From the NCBI GenBank assembly GCA_934120045.1, contig CAKOTF010000016.1:1-21741 (forward strand): 21,741 nucleotides of DNA, given 5' to 3'. The DNA is from an uncultured Clostridia bacterium (GTDB lineage: Bacteria > Bacillota > Clostridia > TANB77 > CAG-508). Below the pieces are notes generated by a model. The model saw only the letters and a list, made by a program, of their open reading frames with translations, did not search any database and was not told where the DNA came from. This document shows, in pieces, positions 1 to 7,538 of this stretch. The position numbers were made by a program, and so were the translations under genes. The first letter of the stretch is position 1, and each line of letters starts with the position of its first letter.

Positions 1-707
1 CAGAGAAAGTGCAGTGGACAAGTAGTAATACAGATGTAGCAACAGTAAATAATACAGGGCTTGTAACAGCAAAAACAACAGGAACAGTGACAATTACGGT
101 AAAAAATGCGAATGGAACGAAGTCTGCTACATGTGTGGTTGATGTTACAAAACAAGTAAGTACAAGTGAAAGCTATGTTGGATATTATGCAGATATAGAA
201 GGAGATGGGACTGTTGATGGAATAATATTTGAGGATTTTGCGATAGGAGGTAGTGGGACTTGGGGTGGATATTCATACTCAGTCTCTAAAGTATCAAATA
301 CACAAGAATATTATATAAGTCAAGTCGAATACGATGGACCATTTGGAAAAAAAGATGTAATTTCTTTAAAAAATAGTTCTAGTGGAAATAAAAGGTTTTA
401 TGTGATGGCACTTACGGATGCATTAGACATAACAATTCACTATAGCAAAGTAGATTTTTTACCTAGAAATAATGAATGGACTGTACCAAGTGTAAATGAA
501 TGGGCAGCTTTTGCTGACAGAATTGTTACTTCTTCAAATTACAGTACATATGGTCTAAGTCCATATTATTGGACATCATCTAGTAGTATTAATTCGGATT
601 TGTGGTATTGGATTAACCTTAGTTATAACAAAATATCTGATAACGGAAAGTTTAAGTATGAGGTTGTAGATGATAGTAATTACGTACGTTGGGCTAAACA
701 ATTTTAA
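1..707 (+). CDS. C-terminal fragment of a surface protein: bacterial Ig-like (Big_2) domain plus lectin-fold-like C-terminal domain
   Basis: The reading frame is open from base 3, so the gene starts upstream of the window; the GTG at base 9 lies inside a domain and is not a real start. The first 45 or so residues are the end of a Big_2 bacterial Ig-like domain (WTSSNTDVATV, then GLVTAKTTGTVTITV), a fold typical of cell-surface adhesins. The rest (about 180 residues) is rich in Tyr, Ser, Gly and Trp, with GDGTVDGIIF near its start, WTVPSVNEWAAFAD in the middle and YYWTSSSS followed by NYVRWAKQF at the very end. This WxxPSxxEW ... YWSSS ... VR pattern is like FGE-sulfatase/C-type-lectin-like folds of ligand-binding surface proteins. 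Codon use is less A-biased than in the following genes. Surface location is inferred from the domains; no anchor or signal peptide is in view, and the ligand is unknown. Confidence 0.75.
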   Translation, partial: EKVQWTSSNTDVATVNNTGLVTAKTTGTVTITVKNANGTKSATCVVDVTKQVSTSESYVGYYADIEGDGTVDGIIFEDFAIGGSGTWGGYSYSVSKVSNTQEYYISQVEYDGPFGKKDVISLKNSSSGNKRFYVMALTDALDITIHYSKVDFLPRNNEWTVPSVNEWAAFADRIVTSSNYSTYGLSPYYWTSSSSINSDLWYWINLSYNKISDNGKFKYEVVDDSNYVRWAKQF

Positions 708-765
708 ATTTTACATTTTTATAAGAAGTGTATAGCGAATTGATAAAATTAATATAATATAAATT

Positions 766-821
766 TTTGTCCAGTATAAGTAACTATAGAAAAAAGGTTA
801 TTTATACTGGGCAAATTTTTT
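766..821 (+). terminator. Strong intrinsic terminator after the surface protein gene
   Basis: A 19-bp stem with two G-U pairs (766-784 with 797-815; core CCAGTATAA / TTATACTGG) encloses a 12-base loop and is followed by six T at 816-821. It lies about 60 bases after the stop codon and separates the surface gene from the next promoter. Confidence 0.9.
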
Positions 822-857
822 ATCTATATTATTAGCAAAATAAACTCCACAATCCAA

Positions 858-886
858 TTGAAATTATGTAAATTTTATGATATACT
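858..886 (+). promoter_or_regulatory. Sigma-A-type promoter for the polysaccharide operon
   Basis: TTGAAA at 858-863 and TATACT at 881-886 are separated by exactly 17 bases, and TG one base before the -10 makes an extended -10 (TGATATACT). Transcription would begin near 893, giving a leader of about 38 bases before the ATG at 931. Confidence 0.8.
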
Positions 887-930
887 AATTGAGTAAATTG
901 AAGAAAAATGTCGAAGAATAGGGGAAATAA

Positions 931-1923
931 ATGAAAAAAGCAGTATTAATGGGAGTACCACACCACAATAATTTAGGAGATCATGCAATAGTATTAGCAG
1001 AAAGAGAATATATAGAAGATAATTTCAAAGAATACCAATATTATGAAGTATCAGAAGAAACAGCAGAAAAATGTTTAGAAAAAGTAGAAAAACACATTCA
1101 TCCAGAAGATATATTATTTTTACACGGAGGAGGAAATTTAGGAGACGAATATTTATATGTAGAAGAAGCAAGAAGAAAAGTAGTACAATTATTTCCTAAT
1201 AATATAATAATATTTTTTCCACAAACAATGCATTTTAGCAATACAGAAAAAGGAAAGAGAGAACTTAACAAAAGTAGAGAAATATATGCAAATCATAAGA
1301 AACTAGTTATGGTAGCAAGAGAAGAAGTATCATATCAAACAATGAAAAAAGAATTCTATGAAAACAATGTAATAAAAACACCAGATATTGTAACATACTT
1401 AAATAAAAATGGAATTGATCAAAAAAGAGATGGAGCATTATTAATTTTAAGAAGTGATATAGAAGCAAATTTAGATGATGAAAAAATAAAACAAATAGAA
1501 CAAATAACAATGAAATATTTTAAAGATGTAGTATATGATGATACTGCTAAAGGACCTGGAATATTATCAAAATATAGAGAAGAAAAAATAGAAGAAATGT
1601 TAAAAAAATATAGAAAATGTCAATTAGTAATTACAGATAGATTACATGGAATGATATTTGCAACAATAACAAGTACACCATGTATAGCATTAGGAAATTA
1701 TAACCATAAAATAAAATCATGCAGTGAAATATTAGAACATTTAGGATATATAAAATATGTAGATAATGTTGAAGAAATAGAAGAAAATATAAAATATTTA
1801 ATGACAAATAAATTCGAAAAATATGATAATAAATTTGCATTAGAACAATTTAAGCAAATAAAAGAAGAAGTACAAAAATTAGAAGGAAAAAATAAATATG
1901 AAAACAAGAATATTTATAGTTAG
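931..1923 (+). CDS. Polysaccharide pyruvyl transferase family protein
   Basis: A 330-residue protein with the hallmarks of the polysaccharide pyruvyl transferase family (PF04230; CsaB/EpsO-like): NNLGDHAI at residues 13-20, HGGGNLGDEY at 65-74, FPQTMHFS soon after, and TDRLHGM at 235-241. These enzymes transfer a pyruvyl group from phosphoenolpyruvate to sugars of surface polysaccharides, adding negative charge. No signal peptide or membrane segment is seen, so it should act in the cytoplasm. The ATG follows a GGGG ribosome site by 6 bases. It is the first gene of a three-gene unit whose next ORF overlaps its end by 26 bases, suggesting translational coupling. The exact substrate cannot be told; family assignment is firm. 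Confidence 0.88.
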   Translation: MKKAVLMGVPHHNNLGDHAIVLAEREYIEDNFKEYQYYEVSEETAEKCLEKVEKHIHPEDILFLHGGGNLGDEYLYVEEARRKVVQLFPNNIIIFFPQTMHFSNTEKGKRELNKSREIYANHKKLVMVAREEVSYQTMKKEFYENNVIKTPDIVTYLNKNGIDQKRDGALLILRSDIEANLDDEKIKQIEQITMKYFKDVVYDDTAKGPGILSKYREEKIEEMLKKYRKCQLVITDRLHGMIFATITSTPCIALGNYNHKIKSCSEILEHLGYIKYVDNVEEIEENIKYLMTNKFEKYDNKFALEQFKQIKEEVQKLEGKNKYENKNIYS

Positions 1924-2518
1924 ACATACAGAAACAACAGGAAACATTGAAAAAAGATTAACAGGAAGGCAAGATTATTCAATAACAGCCAATGGAGAAA
2001 TATTAATTCAAAAATTAACAAGAGAATTAGAAAATATAAAATTTGATAAAATATATTCTAGTACATCAGGAAGAGCAATAAAAACAATAGAACAGATAGC
2101 GAATAAACAAAAATTAAAAATAGAAGAATCAGATGAATTATGTGAAATGTATTTTGGAATATATGATGGTTGGAAATGGGAAGATGTAAATAAAATTCAA
2201 CCAGAAATAAAGCAAAAACAAAACGAAATAAATGAAATAATAGGAATTCCAAAACAAGAAAGTATGGAAGAAACAGCAAATAGAATGTATAATTATGTTT
2301 TAAAAATTTCAAAAGAAAATGAAGGAAAAACAATATTGATAAGTTCACATGGTGTAGCAATAGAAGCATTTTTAAGGAAAATAGAAAATATAAAATTTAA
2401 ATATGAAAGAAAAAAATTTTGTCAACACAATGTAGCAATAAATGAATTGGAATATGAAAACAATAAATTTAAAATAATAAGATTAGCAGATATAGATTAT
2501 TTAAAAAATAAATTTTAG
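1898..2518 (+). CDS. Histidine phosphatase family protein (phosphoglycerate-mutase-like)
   Basis: A 206-residue protein of the histidine phosphatase superfamily, branch 1. The N-terminal VRHTETTGN supplies the catalytic Arg9-His10, SSTSGRA carries the second Arg (59), ELCEMYFGIYDG carries the likely acid residue, and SSHG (His151) completes the phosphate pocket. Such enzymes remove phosphate from small metabolites, sugar phosphates or nucleotide intermediates (GpmB/CobC-like); the substrate here is unknown. It begins inside the end of the preceding gene, with AGAAGGA about 12 bases upstream of the ATG, and is followed 16 bases later by a glycosyltransferase. The context suggests it serves precursor supply for a surface glycan, but that is inference. 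Confidence 0.85.
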   Translation: MKTRIFIVRHTETTGNIEKRLTGRQDYSITANGEILIQKLTRELENIKFDKIYSSTSGRAIKTIEQIANKQKLKIEESDELCEMYFGIYDGWKWEDVNKIQPEIKQKQNEINEIIGIPKQESMEETANRMYNYVLKISKENEGKTILISSHGVAIEAFLRKIENIKFKYERKKFCQHNVAINELEYENNKFKIIRLADIDYLKNKF

Positions 2519-2534
2519 AGGAGATACCCAAGGC

Positions 2535-3464
2535 ATGGAAAAAGATTTAATATCAGTAATAATACCAGTTTACAAGGTAGAAAAATATCTAGAAAAATGT
2601 ATAGAAAGTATTATAAAACAAACATATACAAATTTACAAATTATATTAGTAGATGATGGGTCACCAGATAATTGTGGGAAAATTTGTGATGAATATGCCA
2701 AAAAAGATTCAAGAATAGAAGTAATACATAAAATAAATGGTGGTTTATCAGATGCTAGAAATGTTGGAATAAATAGAGCAAATGGAAGATATATAGGTTT
2801 TGTAGATAGTGATGACTATATTAAAGAAGATATGTATGAAAAACTAATAAATTTAATAAAAGAATATAATGCAGATGTTAGTATATGTAACTTATATGAT
2901 GTATTTGATGGAAAAGAATATGTAAGAAACAAAGATAATGGAATACATGAATATAGCAGAATTGATATTTTAAAAGAAATATTATTAGATAAAAACATTC
3001 AAAGTTATGCATGGAATAAATTGTATAAAAAAGAATTATTTGATGAAATAAAATATCCTATTGGAAAAAAATATGAAGATATAGGGACAACATTTTATTT
3101 ATTTGAAAAATGTAATAAAATAGTAGTAACATCAGAGCCTGAATATTACTATTTAAAAAGAGCTGACAGTTTAGTAAACAATGTTACAGAAAGTACAATT
3201 TTAGATTATACAGAAATAATTATTCAGAGATATCTATATATAAAACAAAATATAAAAGAATTAAGAAAATACAATAATTATTATTTAGCCAAAACATTAA
3301 TAACAGCACATAATGATATGAAAACACTAAAAAAAGTAAGTGAGAAAATGAAAGAAAGATACAATGAATTATATTATTTAGTGTGTGATATAATCAAAAA
3401 TAATAGAGAAGATATTAAAGAGTTTTTTGATGATTCAAATTTTTTATTGCAATTTCAAGCATAA
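2535..3464 (+). CDS. Family 2 glycosyltransferase
   Basis: A 309-residue GT-A-fold transferase. The N-terminal 110 residues are classic GT2: SVIIPVYKVEKYL, the nucleotide-sugar site VDDGSPDNCG (Asp40-Asp41), NGGLSDARNVGI, and the metal-binding DSDD (91-94). The C-terminal half is a helical region (AWNKLYKKELF) usual in capsule and wall-polysaccharide enzymes such as EpsJ-like or WcaA-like proteins. No transmembrane segment is obvious. GGAG lies about 11 bases before the ATG. With the two upstream genes it forms a small module for decorating or building a surface polysaccharide. Donor and acceptor sugars cannot be predicted. Confidence 0.9.
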   Translation: MEKDLISVIIPVYKVEKYLEKCIESIIKQTYTNLQIILVDDGSPDNCGKICDEYAKKDSRIEVIHKINGGLSDARNVGINRANGRYIGFVDSDDYIKEDMYEKLINLIKEYNADVSICNLYDVFDGKEYVRNKDNGIHEYSRIDILKEILLDKNIQSYAWNKLYKKELFDEIKYPIGKKYEDIGTTFYLFEKCNKIVVTSEPEYYYLKRADSLVNNVTESTILDYTEIIIQRYLYIKQNIKELRKYNNYYLAKTLITAHNDMKTLKKVSEKMKERYNELYYLVCDIIKNNREDIKEFFDDSNFLLQFQA

Positions 3465-3503
3465 TATAGTAAAATAATACCATATGAAAGAGAGGAAATG
3501 CAA

Positions 3504-4109
3504 ATGGCAGATAATCAAAATGAAAATAATAATTATGAACAAATAATTGAAGCAATACTATTTGCAGCAGGGCGAGTTGTAACAGAACAAGAATTAATGA
3601 TTGCATTAGAAATGAGTCAAGAAAAAATAGAAAATATAATAAATAAAATGCAAATAAGATATGAAAAAAGTGGAATACAAATTATAAAAGTAGAAAAAGG
3701 TTATCAAATGTGTAGTAATCCTAAATATTATGAATATATATATCCAATAATAGATAAAAGAACAAAACCAAACTTATCAAATGCAGCATTAGAAACATTA
3801 GCCATAATAGCATATAATCCAAGAGCAACAAGACCTGAAATTGAGGCAATAAGAGGTGTAAACTCAGATGGTACAATTTATAAATTATTAGAATATGGAT
3901 TAATAGAAGAAGCAGGAAAAGCAGACTTGCCAGGAAGACCAACAACATATAAAACGACACAAGAATTTCTAAAAATGTTTGGATATACAGATCTAAATAA
4001 ATTACCAGAACTTCCAAGATATAAATTAGACTCAAATAGACAAATTGTAATAGATGATTTGATTGAGACAGAGGCTCCAATGCCGAGTGAAATAGAAAAG
4101 ATAAAATAA
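3504..4109 (+). CDS. scpB: Segregation and condensation protein B (ScpB)
   Basis: ScpB is the winged-helix dimer of the bacterial Smc-ScpAB condensin that compacts and segregates chromosomes. The protein (201 residues) shows the family pattern: YEQIIEAILFAAGRVVTEQEL at the start, then the conserved second domain with LSNAALETLAIIAYNPRATRPEIEAIRGV and LPGRPTTYKTT. I choose the ATG at 3504 over that at 3498: the ribosome site GAGAGG ends at 3495, leaving 8 bases to 3504 but only 2 to 3498. The usual partner scpA is not adjacent; instead a glycosyltransferase lies 40 bases upstream. proS follows after 28 bases, so the two are probably co-transcribed. Confidence 0.93.
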   Translation: MADNQNENNNYEQIIEAILFAAGRVVTEQELMIALEMSQEKIENIINKMQIRYEKSGIQIIKVEKGYQMCSNPKYYEYIYPIIDKRTKPNLSNAALETLAIIAYNPRATRPEIEAIRGVNSDGTIYKLLEYGLIEEAGKADLPGRPTTYKTTQEFLKMFGYTDLNKLPELPRYKLDSNRQIVIDDLIETEAPMPSEIEKIK

Positions 4110-4137
4110 AATCAAAAATAAAAAGGAGAAAATATTA

Positions 4138-5577
4138 ATGGAAGATAATAAAAACTTTGTAAAAGAAATAACAAATATAGATGAAAACTTTGCTCAATGG
4201 TATACAGATATAGTATTAAAAGCAGAACTTGCAGATTATACAGACACAAAAGGTTGTATAGCAATAAGACCATATGGATATGCAATTTGGGAAAATATAC
4301 AAAATTATGCAGATAGAAAATTTAAAGAAATAGGAGTAAAAAATACATATTTTCCAGTATTAATACCAGAAAGTTTATTACAAAAAGAAAAAGACCATGT
4401 AGAAGGATTTGCACCAGAAGTTGCTTGGGTAACAGAAGCAGGAGGAGAAAAACTAGACGAAAAATTATGTGTAAGACCAACATCAGAAACAATATTTACA
4501 ACAATGTATTCAAAATGGTTAAAATCATGGAGAGATTTACCATTTGTATATAATCAATGGTGTAGTGTATTAAGATGGGAAAAAGAAACAAGACCATTTT
4601 TACGTTCGAGAGAATTTTTGTGGCAAGAAGGACATACAATACATGAAACAGCACAAGAAGCTCAAGAAAGAACATTACAAATGTTAAATATATATGCAGA
4701 TATAGCTGAAAATCTCTTAGCGATACCAGTTATAAAAGGAATAAAAACAGAATCAGAAAAATTTGCTGGAGCTGACGAAACATATACAATAGAAGCAATG
4801 ACATATGATGGAAAAGCATTACAATCAGGAACATCACATTATTTTGGACAAAATTTCACAAAACCATTTAATGTAGTATTTCAAAATAGAGAAGGAAAAC
4901 AAGAATATGCATACCAAACATCTTGGGGAATATCAACAAGATTGATTGGAGCATTAATAATGGCACATGGTGATAATAGAGGCTTAAAATTACCACCAAA
5001 AGTAGCACCAATACAAGTTGTTTTAGTACCAGTAGCAATGCACAAAGAAGGTGTAAAAGAAAAAGCACAAGAAATATATGAAAAGCTAAAAAATAAATAT
5101 AGAATAGAATTAGATGATAGAGAAAAAGTATCACCAGGTTATAAATTCAATGATTGGGAAATGAGAGGAGTTCCATTAAGAATAGAAATGGGACCAAGAG
5201 ATATAGAAAAAGGAATTTGTATTTTAGTTAGAAGAGATACAAATGAAAAAATAGAAGTGAAATTAGATGAATTAGATTCAAAAATAGGTGAAATACTAGA
5301 ATTAATTCAACAAAACATGTTTGATACATGTAAAAAAAGAATGGAAAATAAAACAACTATTGCACACAATTTAGAAGAATTCCAAGCAAATATGAATAAG
5401 GAACAAGGATTTATAAAAACAATGTGGTGTGGAAATGAAGAATGTGAGGCAAAAATAAAAGAATTAACATCAGCAAAATCAAGATGTATGCCATTTGAAC
5501 AAGAACATATTGGAGATACATGTGTATGTTGTGGAAAACCAGCAACAAAAATGGTTGTATGGGGAAGACAATATTAA
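4138..5577 (+). CDS. proS: Prolyl-tRNA synthetase, short (type 3, archaeal/eukaryote-like) form
   Basis: Charges tRNA-Pro with proline. The 479-residue length, lack of the bacterial editing insertion, and extra C-terminal zinc domain identify the type 3 enzyme, common in Clostridia. Class II motifs are intact: RPTSETIF, then TRPFLRSREFLWQEGHT (motif 2) and GISTRLIGALIMAHGDNRG (motif 3). The anticodon-binding domain follows from about residue 290 (PIQVVLVPVA). Four cysteines at 431, 436, 462 and 465 match the spacing of the zinc ligands known for this type, and the C-terminal Tyr (WGRQY) that reaches into the active site is present. AGGAG lies about 9 bases before the start. No T-box leader is seen upstream. 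Confidence 0.96.
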   Translation: MEDNKNFVKEITNIDENFAQWYTDIVLKAELADYTDTKGCIAIRPYGYAIWENIQNYADRKFKEIGVKNTYFPVLIPESLLQKEKDHVEGFAPEVAWVTEAGGEKLDEKLCVRPTSETIFTTMYSKWLKSWRDLPFVYNQWCSVLRWEKETRPFLRSREFLWQEGHTIHETAQEAQERTLQMLNIYADIAENLLAIPVIKGIKTESEKFAGADETYTIEAMTYDGKALQSGTSHYFGQNFTKPFNVVFQNREGKQEYAYQTSWGISTRLIGALIMAHGDNRGLKLPPKVAPIQVVLVPVAMHKEGVKEKAQEIYEKLKNKYRIELDDREKVSPGYKFNDWEMRGVPLRIEMGPRDIEKGICILVRRDTNEKIEVKLDELDSKIGEILELIQQNMFDTCKKRMENKTTIAHNLEEFQANMNKEQGFIKTMWCGNEECEAKIKELTSAKSRCMPFEQEHIGDTCVCCGKPATKMVVWGRQY

Positions 5578-5599
5578 TATAATAAATCGTAAAAAATGG

Positions 5600-5628
5600 T
5601 TGTAAAAAAACAGAAAAATTGATATACT
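5600..5628 (+). promoter_or_regulatory. Sigma-A-type promoter of the Asp23 cluster
   Basis: TTGTAA (5600-5605), a 17-base spacer and TATACT (5623-5628), with TG one base upstream of the -10. Start of transcription would fall near 5635, leaving a leader of roughly 48 bases before the ATG at 5683. No obvious sigma-B-type promoter is seen here, although asp23 is under sigma-B in Staphylococcus. Confidence 0.75.
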
Positions 5629-5682
5629 TATAGAGAAAAGATATAAAATATATCTAAAAAAACAAGAAAGGAATGTTGATAT

Positions 5683-6111
5683 ATGGAAGAAAATAATGTT
5701 GAAAATGAAGAAGTAAAAGAAATTGAAGAAGGAAATAACGGCATAAAAATAGCAAATGATGTAATATCTGTAATTGCTGGTGTAGCGGTATCAGAAGTAC
5801 AAGGAGTTGCAAGTATGGCAGGAGGATTCGCAGGAGGAATTTCAGAAGTATTGAGTGGAAAGAAAAATCTTAGCAAAGGAATAAAAGTTGATGCTGATGA
5901 AAAAGAAGTAAGAATAGATGTAAACATCATTGTAGAATATGGTTCAAGAATTCCGGATGTAGCTTATGAAATACAAACAAGAGTAAAAAAATCAGTTGAA
6001 AATATGACAGGATTAAAAGTTTCAGAAGTTAATGTACATGTACAAGGTGTAAAAACAGAAAAAGAAGTTGAAGAAAAAGAAAATGAAGAAGTAACAGAAG
6101 AACAACAATAA
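5683..6111 (+). CDS. Asp23/Gls24 family envelope stress protein
   Basis: A 142-residue member of the Asp23/Gls24 (DUF322, YloU-like) family. The core runs from about residue 20 to 122: NGIKIANDVISVIAGVAVSEVQGV, a Gly-rich stretch, GIKVDADEKEVRIDVNIIVEYG, and VSEVNVHVQGVK. Both ends are highly acidic (Glu-rich). In Staphylococcus aureus Asp23 is an abundant cytosolic protein tethered beneath the membrane by AmaP and involved in cell-wall homeostasis. Here the predicted anchor AmaP is the next gene, which strongly supports the role. The gene has its own promoter at 5600 and a terminator right after its stop, so it is probably expressed above the genes behind it. Confidence 0.92.
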   Translation: MEENNVENEEVKEIEEGNNGIKIANDVISVIAGVAVSEVQGVASMAGGFAGGISEVLSGKKNLSKGIKVDADEKEVRIDVNIIVEYGSRIPDVAYEIQTRVKKSVENMTGLKVSEVNVHVQGVKTEKEVEEKENEEVTEEQQ

Positions 6112-6115
6112 AGTG

Positions 6116-6164
6116 GAAAAAGGCATGAGAAAGATATAGTTTTTGTTTTAATCATGCCTTTTTC
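6116..6164 (+). terminator. Intrinsic terminator or attenuator between asp23 and amaP
   Basis: A perfect 13-bp inverted repeat (GAAAAAGGCATGA at 6116-6128 with TCATGCCTTTTTC at 6152-6164), its 3' arm containing the T-run, starts only 5 bases after the asp23 stop. No clear promoter is seen before amaP, so partial read-through may set the Asp23:AmaP ratio. Confidence 0.8.
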
Positions 6165-6214
6165 ATTTAAGATAAAAGAGAAAATAGGTGTTTTAGAAAG
6201 GAATGTGAAGAAAA

Positions 6215-6772
6215 ATGAAATTTTTAGAGAAATTTGCACTAATAGTGTATTCATATATAATATTAATTTTAGCAGTAATAATGTGTTTTCTAGTATTTAA
6301 CTGGATGGATGTAGAAAGTATAACAGAAGTAATGACAAAAATTGTACAAGGTGATATAGCGTCAAAAATAACATTAGCAGTAAGCGCAATATTTATATTA
6401 TTATCAATAAAATGCATATTTTTTGATTCAGATACAGAAGAAAAAATAAAAGAATCACAAGGAATATTATTAAAAAATGAAAATGGACAACTTTTAATAA
6501 CAAAAGACACTTTAGATAATATGATAAAAACAGTAGTTTATAAATTTGATAATATTGAAAACTGTACACCACAAATATCAATAGATGAGCAAAATGAAAT
6601 ATCAATAACACTACAAGTTGTAGTAAAAAATGATGTTATAATAAAAGATTTAGCAAGTAGTTTACAAGCTAAAGTAAAAGAAGAAATGAAGAAAACATCA
6701 GATTTAGATGTAAAAAATGTTAATATTAAAATTATAAATATGAGTAAAAAACAAACAGAAACAAAAGAATAA
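6215..6772 (+). CDS. amaP: Asp23 membrane anchor protein AmaP
   Basis: A 185-residue protein with two N-terminal membrane helices (about residues 8-30 and 50-68) joined by a short extracellular loop, followed by a cytosolic domain of about 115 residues distantly Asp23-like (QISIDEQNEISITLQVVV, then DLDVKNVNIKII). That is the layout of AmaP, which fixes Asp23 to the membrane. The gene lies 104 bases after asp23, past a terminator, and 29 bases before a DUF2273 gene, matching the staphylococcal order. A GAAAGGA ribosome site is about 12 bases from the ATG. Assignment rests on topology, neighbours and the C-terminal domain. Confidence 0.85.
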   Translation: MKFLEKFALIVYSYIILILAVIMCFLVFNWMDVESITEVMTKIVQGDIASKITLAVSAIFILLSIKCIFFDSDTEEKIKESQGILLKNENGQLLITKDTLDNMIKTVVYKFDNIENCTPQISIDEQNEISITLQVVVKNDVIIKDLASSLQAKVKEEMKKTSDLDVKNVNIKIINMSKKQTETKE

Positions 6773-6801
6773 GCAATAACAAATTAAAATGGAGGTATAA
6801 C

Positions 6802-7005
6802 ATGGAAGGATTTAAAAATTTTTGGAACCAATATAAGGGTGCAATTATAGGAATAGTTGTTGCTATATTAATACTTTGTACAAAACTATATGAATTCATA
6901 ATTGGATGTGTTGTAATAATATTAGGAGCAATGGTTGGTAGTTATGTACAAAAAAATAAGGACAGTGTAAAAGAAAAACTAAAAAGTTTTATAGATAGAC
7001 TTTAA
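6802..7005 (+). CDS. Small membrane protein, DUF2273 family
   Basis: A 67-residue protein with a hydrophobic hairpin (about residues 13-31 and 33-49) and a basic C-terminal tail (KEKLKSFIDRL). The NQYKGAIIGIVVAILI opening and its place directly after amaP identify the DUF2273 family, which accompanies Asp23/AmaP in many Firmicutes. Function is not established; it is probably part of the same membrane-bound stress assembly. A strong GGAGG site lies 7 bases from the ATG. Confidence 0.85.
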   Translation: MEGFKNFWNQYKGAIIGIVVAILILCTKLYEFIIGCVVIILGAMVGSYVQKNKDSVKEKLKSFIDRL

Positions 7006-7023
7006 AATATATAAAATTTAGAA

Positions 7024-7062
7024 AGGAGAATGCTAGAAGAAAAGTCTAGCATAAAAAATATG
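7024..7062 (+). promoter_or_regulatory. nusB ribosome site interrupted by a perfect hairpin
   Basis: AGGAG lies at 7024-7028. One base later comes a perfect 8-bp hairpin (ATGCTAGA at 7030-7037, 7-base loop, TCTAGCAT at 7045-7052), and the ATG of the conserved NusB N-terminus is at 7060. Measured linearly the spacing is 31 bases, but with the hairpin folded only 1 + 7 = 8 bases remain, an ideal spacing. The ATG at 7030 is just 1 base from the AGGAG, too close for normal initiation, and its first ten codons encode nothing typical of NusB. Confidence 0.6.
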
Positions 7063-7473
7063 AAAAGATCAGCAATTAGAGAAGCAGCATTTAAACTAAT
7101 ATATAGTTTTGAAATTCAAGAACCAGAAAATTTAGAAGAACAAATTGATTTATATTTAGAATGTGAAGAGATAACAGATAAAGAAGCAAAAGAATATATT
7201 ATAGACGCAATTAATGGAATAAAACAACATGCAGATGAAATAAATAATTTAATTAAAAAGAATCTAAAAGCTGATTGGACACTAGAAAGAATTTCAAAAG
7301 TAGATTTTAGTATATTAAAGCTTGCTATTTATGAAATAAAATATAAAGAATTACCATATAAAGTTGCAATAAATGAAGCATTAGAGATTTCCAAAAAATA
7401 TGGAGAAGAAACATCAAGAAATTTTATAAATGGAATACTTGCAAGTGTTGTTAAAGAACAAATTTCTGAATAA
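7060..7473 (+). CDS. nusB: Transcription antitermination factor NusB
   Basis: NusB with NusE (S10) binds boxA RNA and supports antitermination on rRNA operons. The 137-residue product from the ATG at 7060 starts with the family signature MKRSAIREAAFKLIYSFEI and ends with LPYKVAINEALEISKKYG and FINGILASVV, all diagnostic. Starting at 7030 would give 147 residues with a 10-residue extension; I prefer 7060 because it matches the family N-terminus and because a hairpin brings the only Shine-Dalgarno to the correct distance. It lies 54 bases after the DUF2273 gene and precedes xseA, a common Firmicute arrangement. Confidence 0.93.
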   Translation: MKRSAIREAAFKLIYSFEIQEPENLEEQIDLYLECEEITDKEAKEYIIDAINGIKQHADEINNLIKKNLKADWTLERISKVDFSILKLAIYEIKYKELPYKVAINEALEISKKYGEETSRNFINGILASVVKEQISE

Positions 7474-7538
7474 ACATAAATGAATATTAAGGTTTTCTAG
7501 CTAGAGTTGAAAGACACATAGGAAGGAATGCAATTAAA

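Noticed and set aside
4110..4137. T-box or other tRNA-sensing leader for proS
   Set aside because: Only 28 bases lie between scpB and proS, with just a ribosome site and no specifier or terminator.
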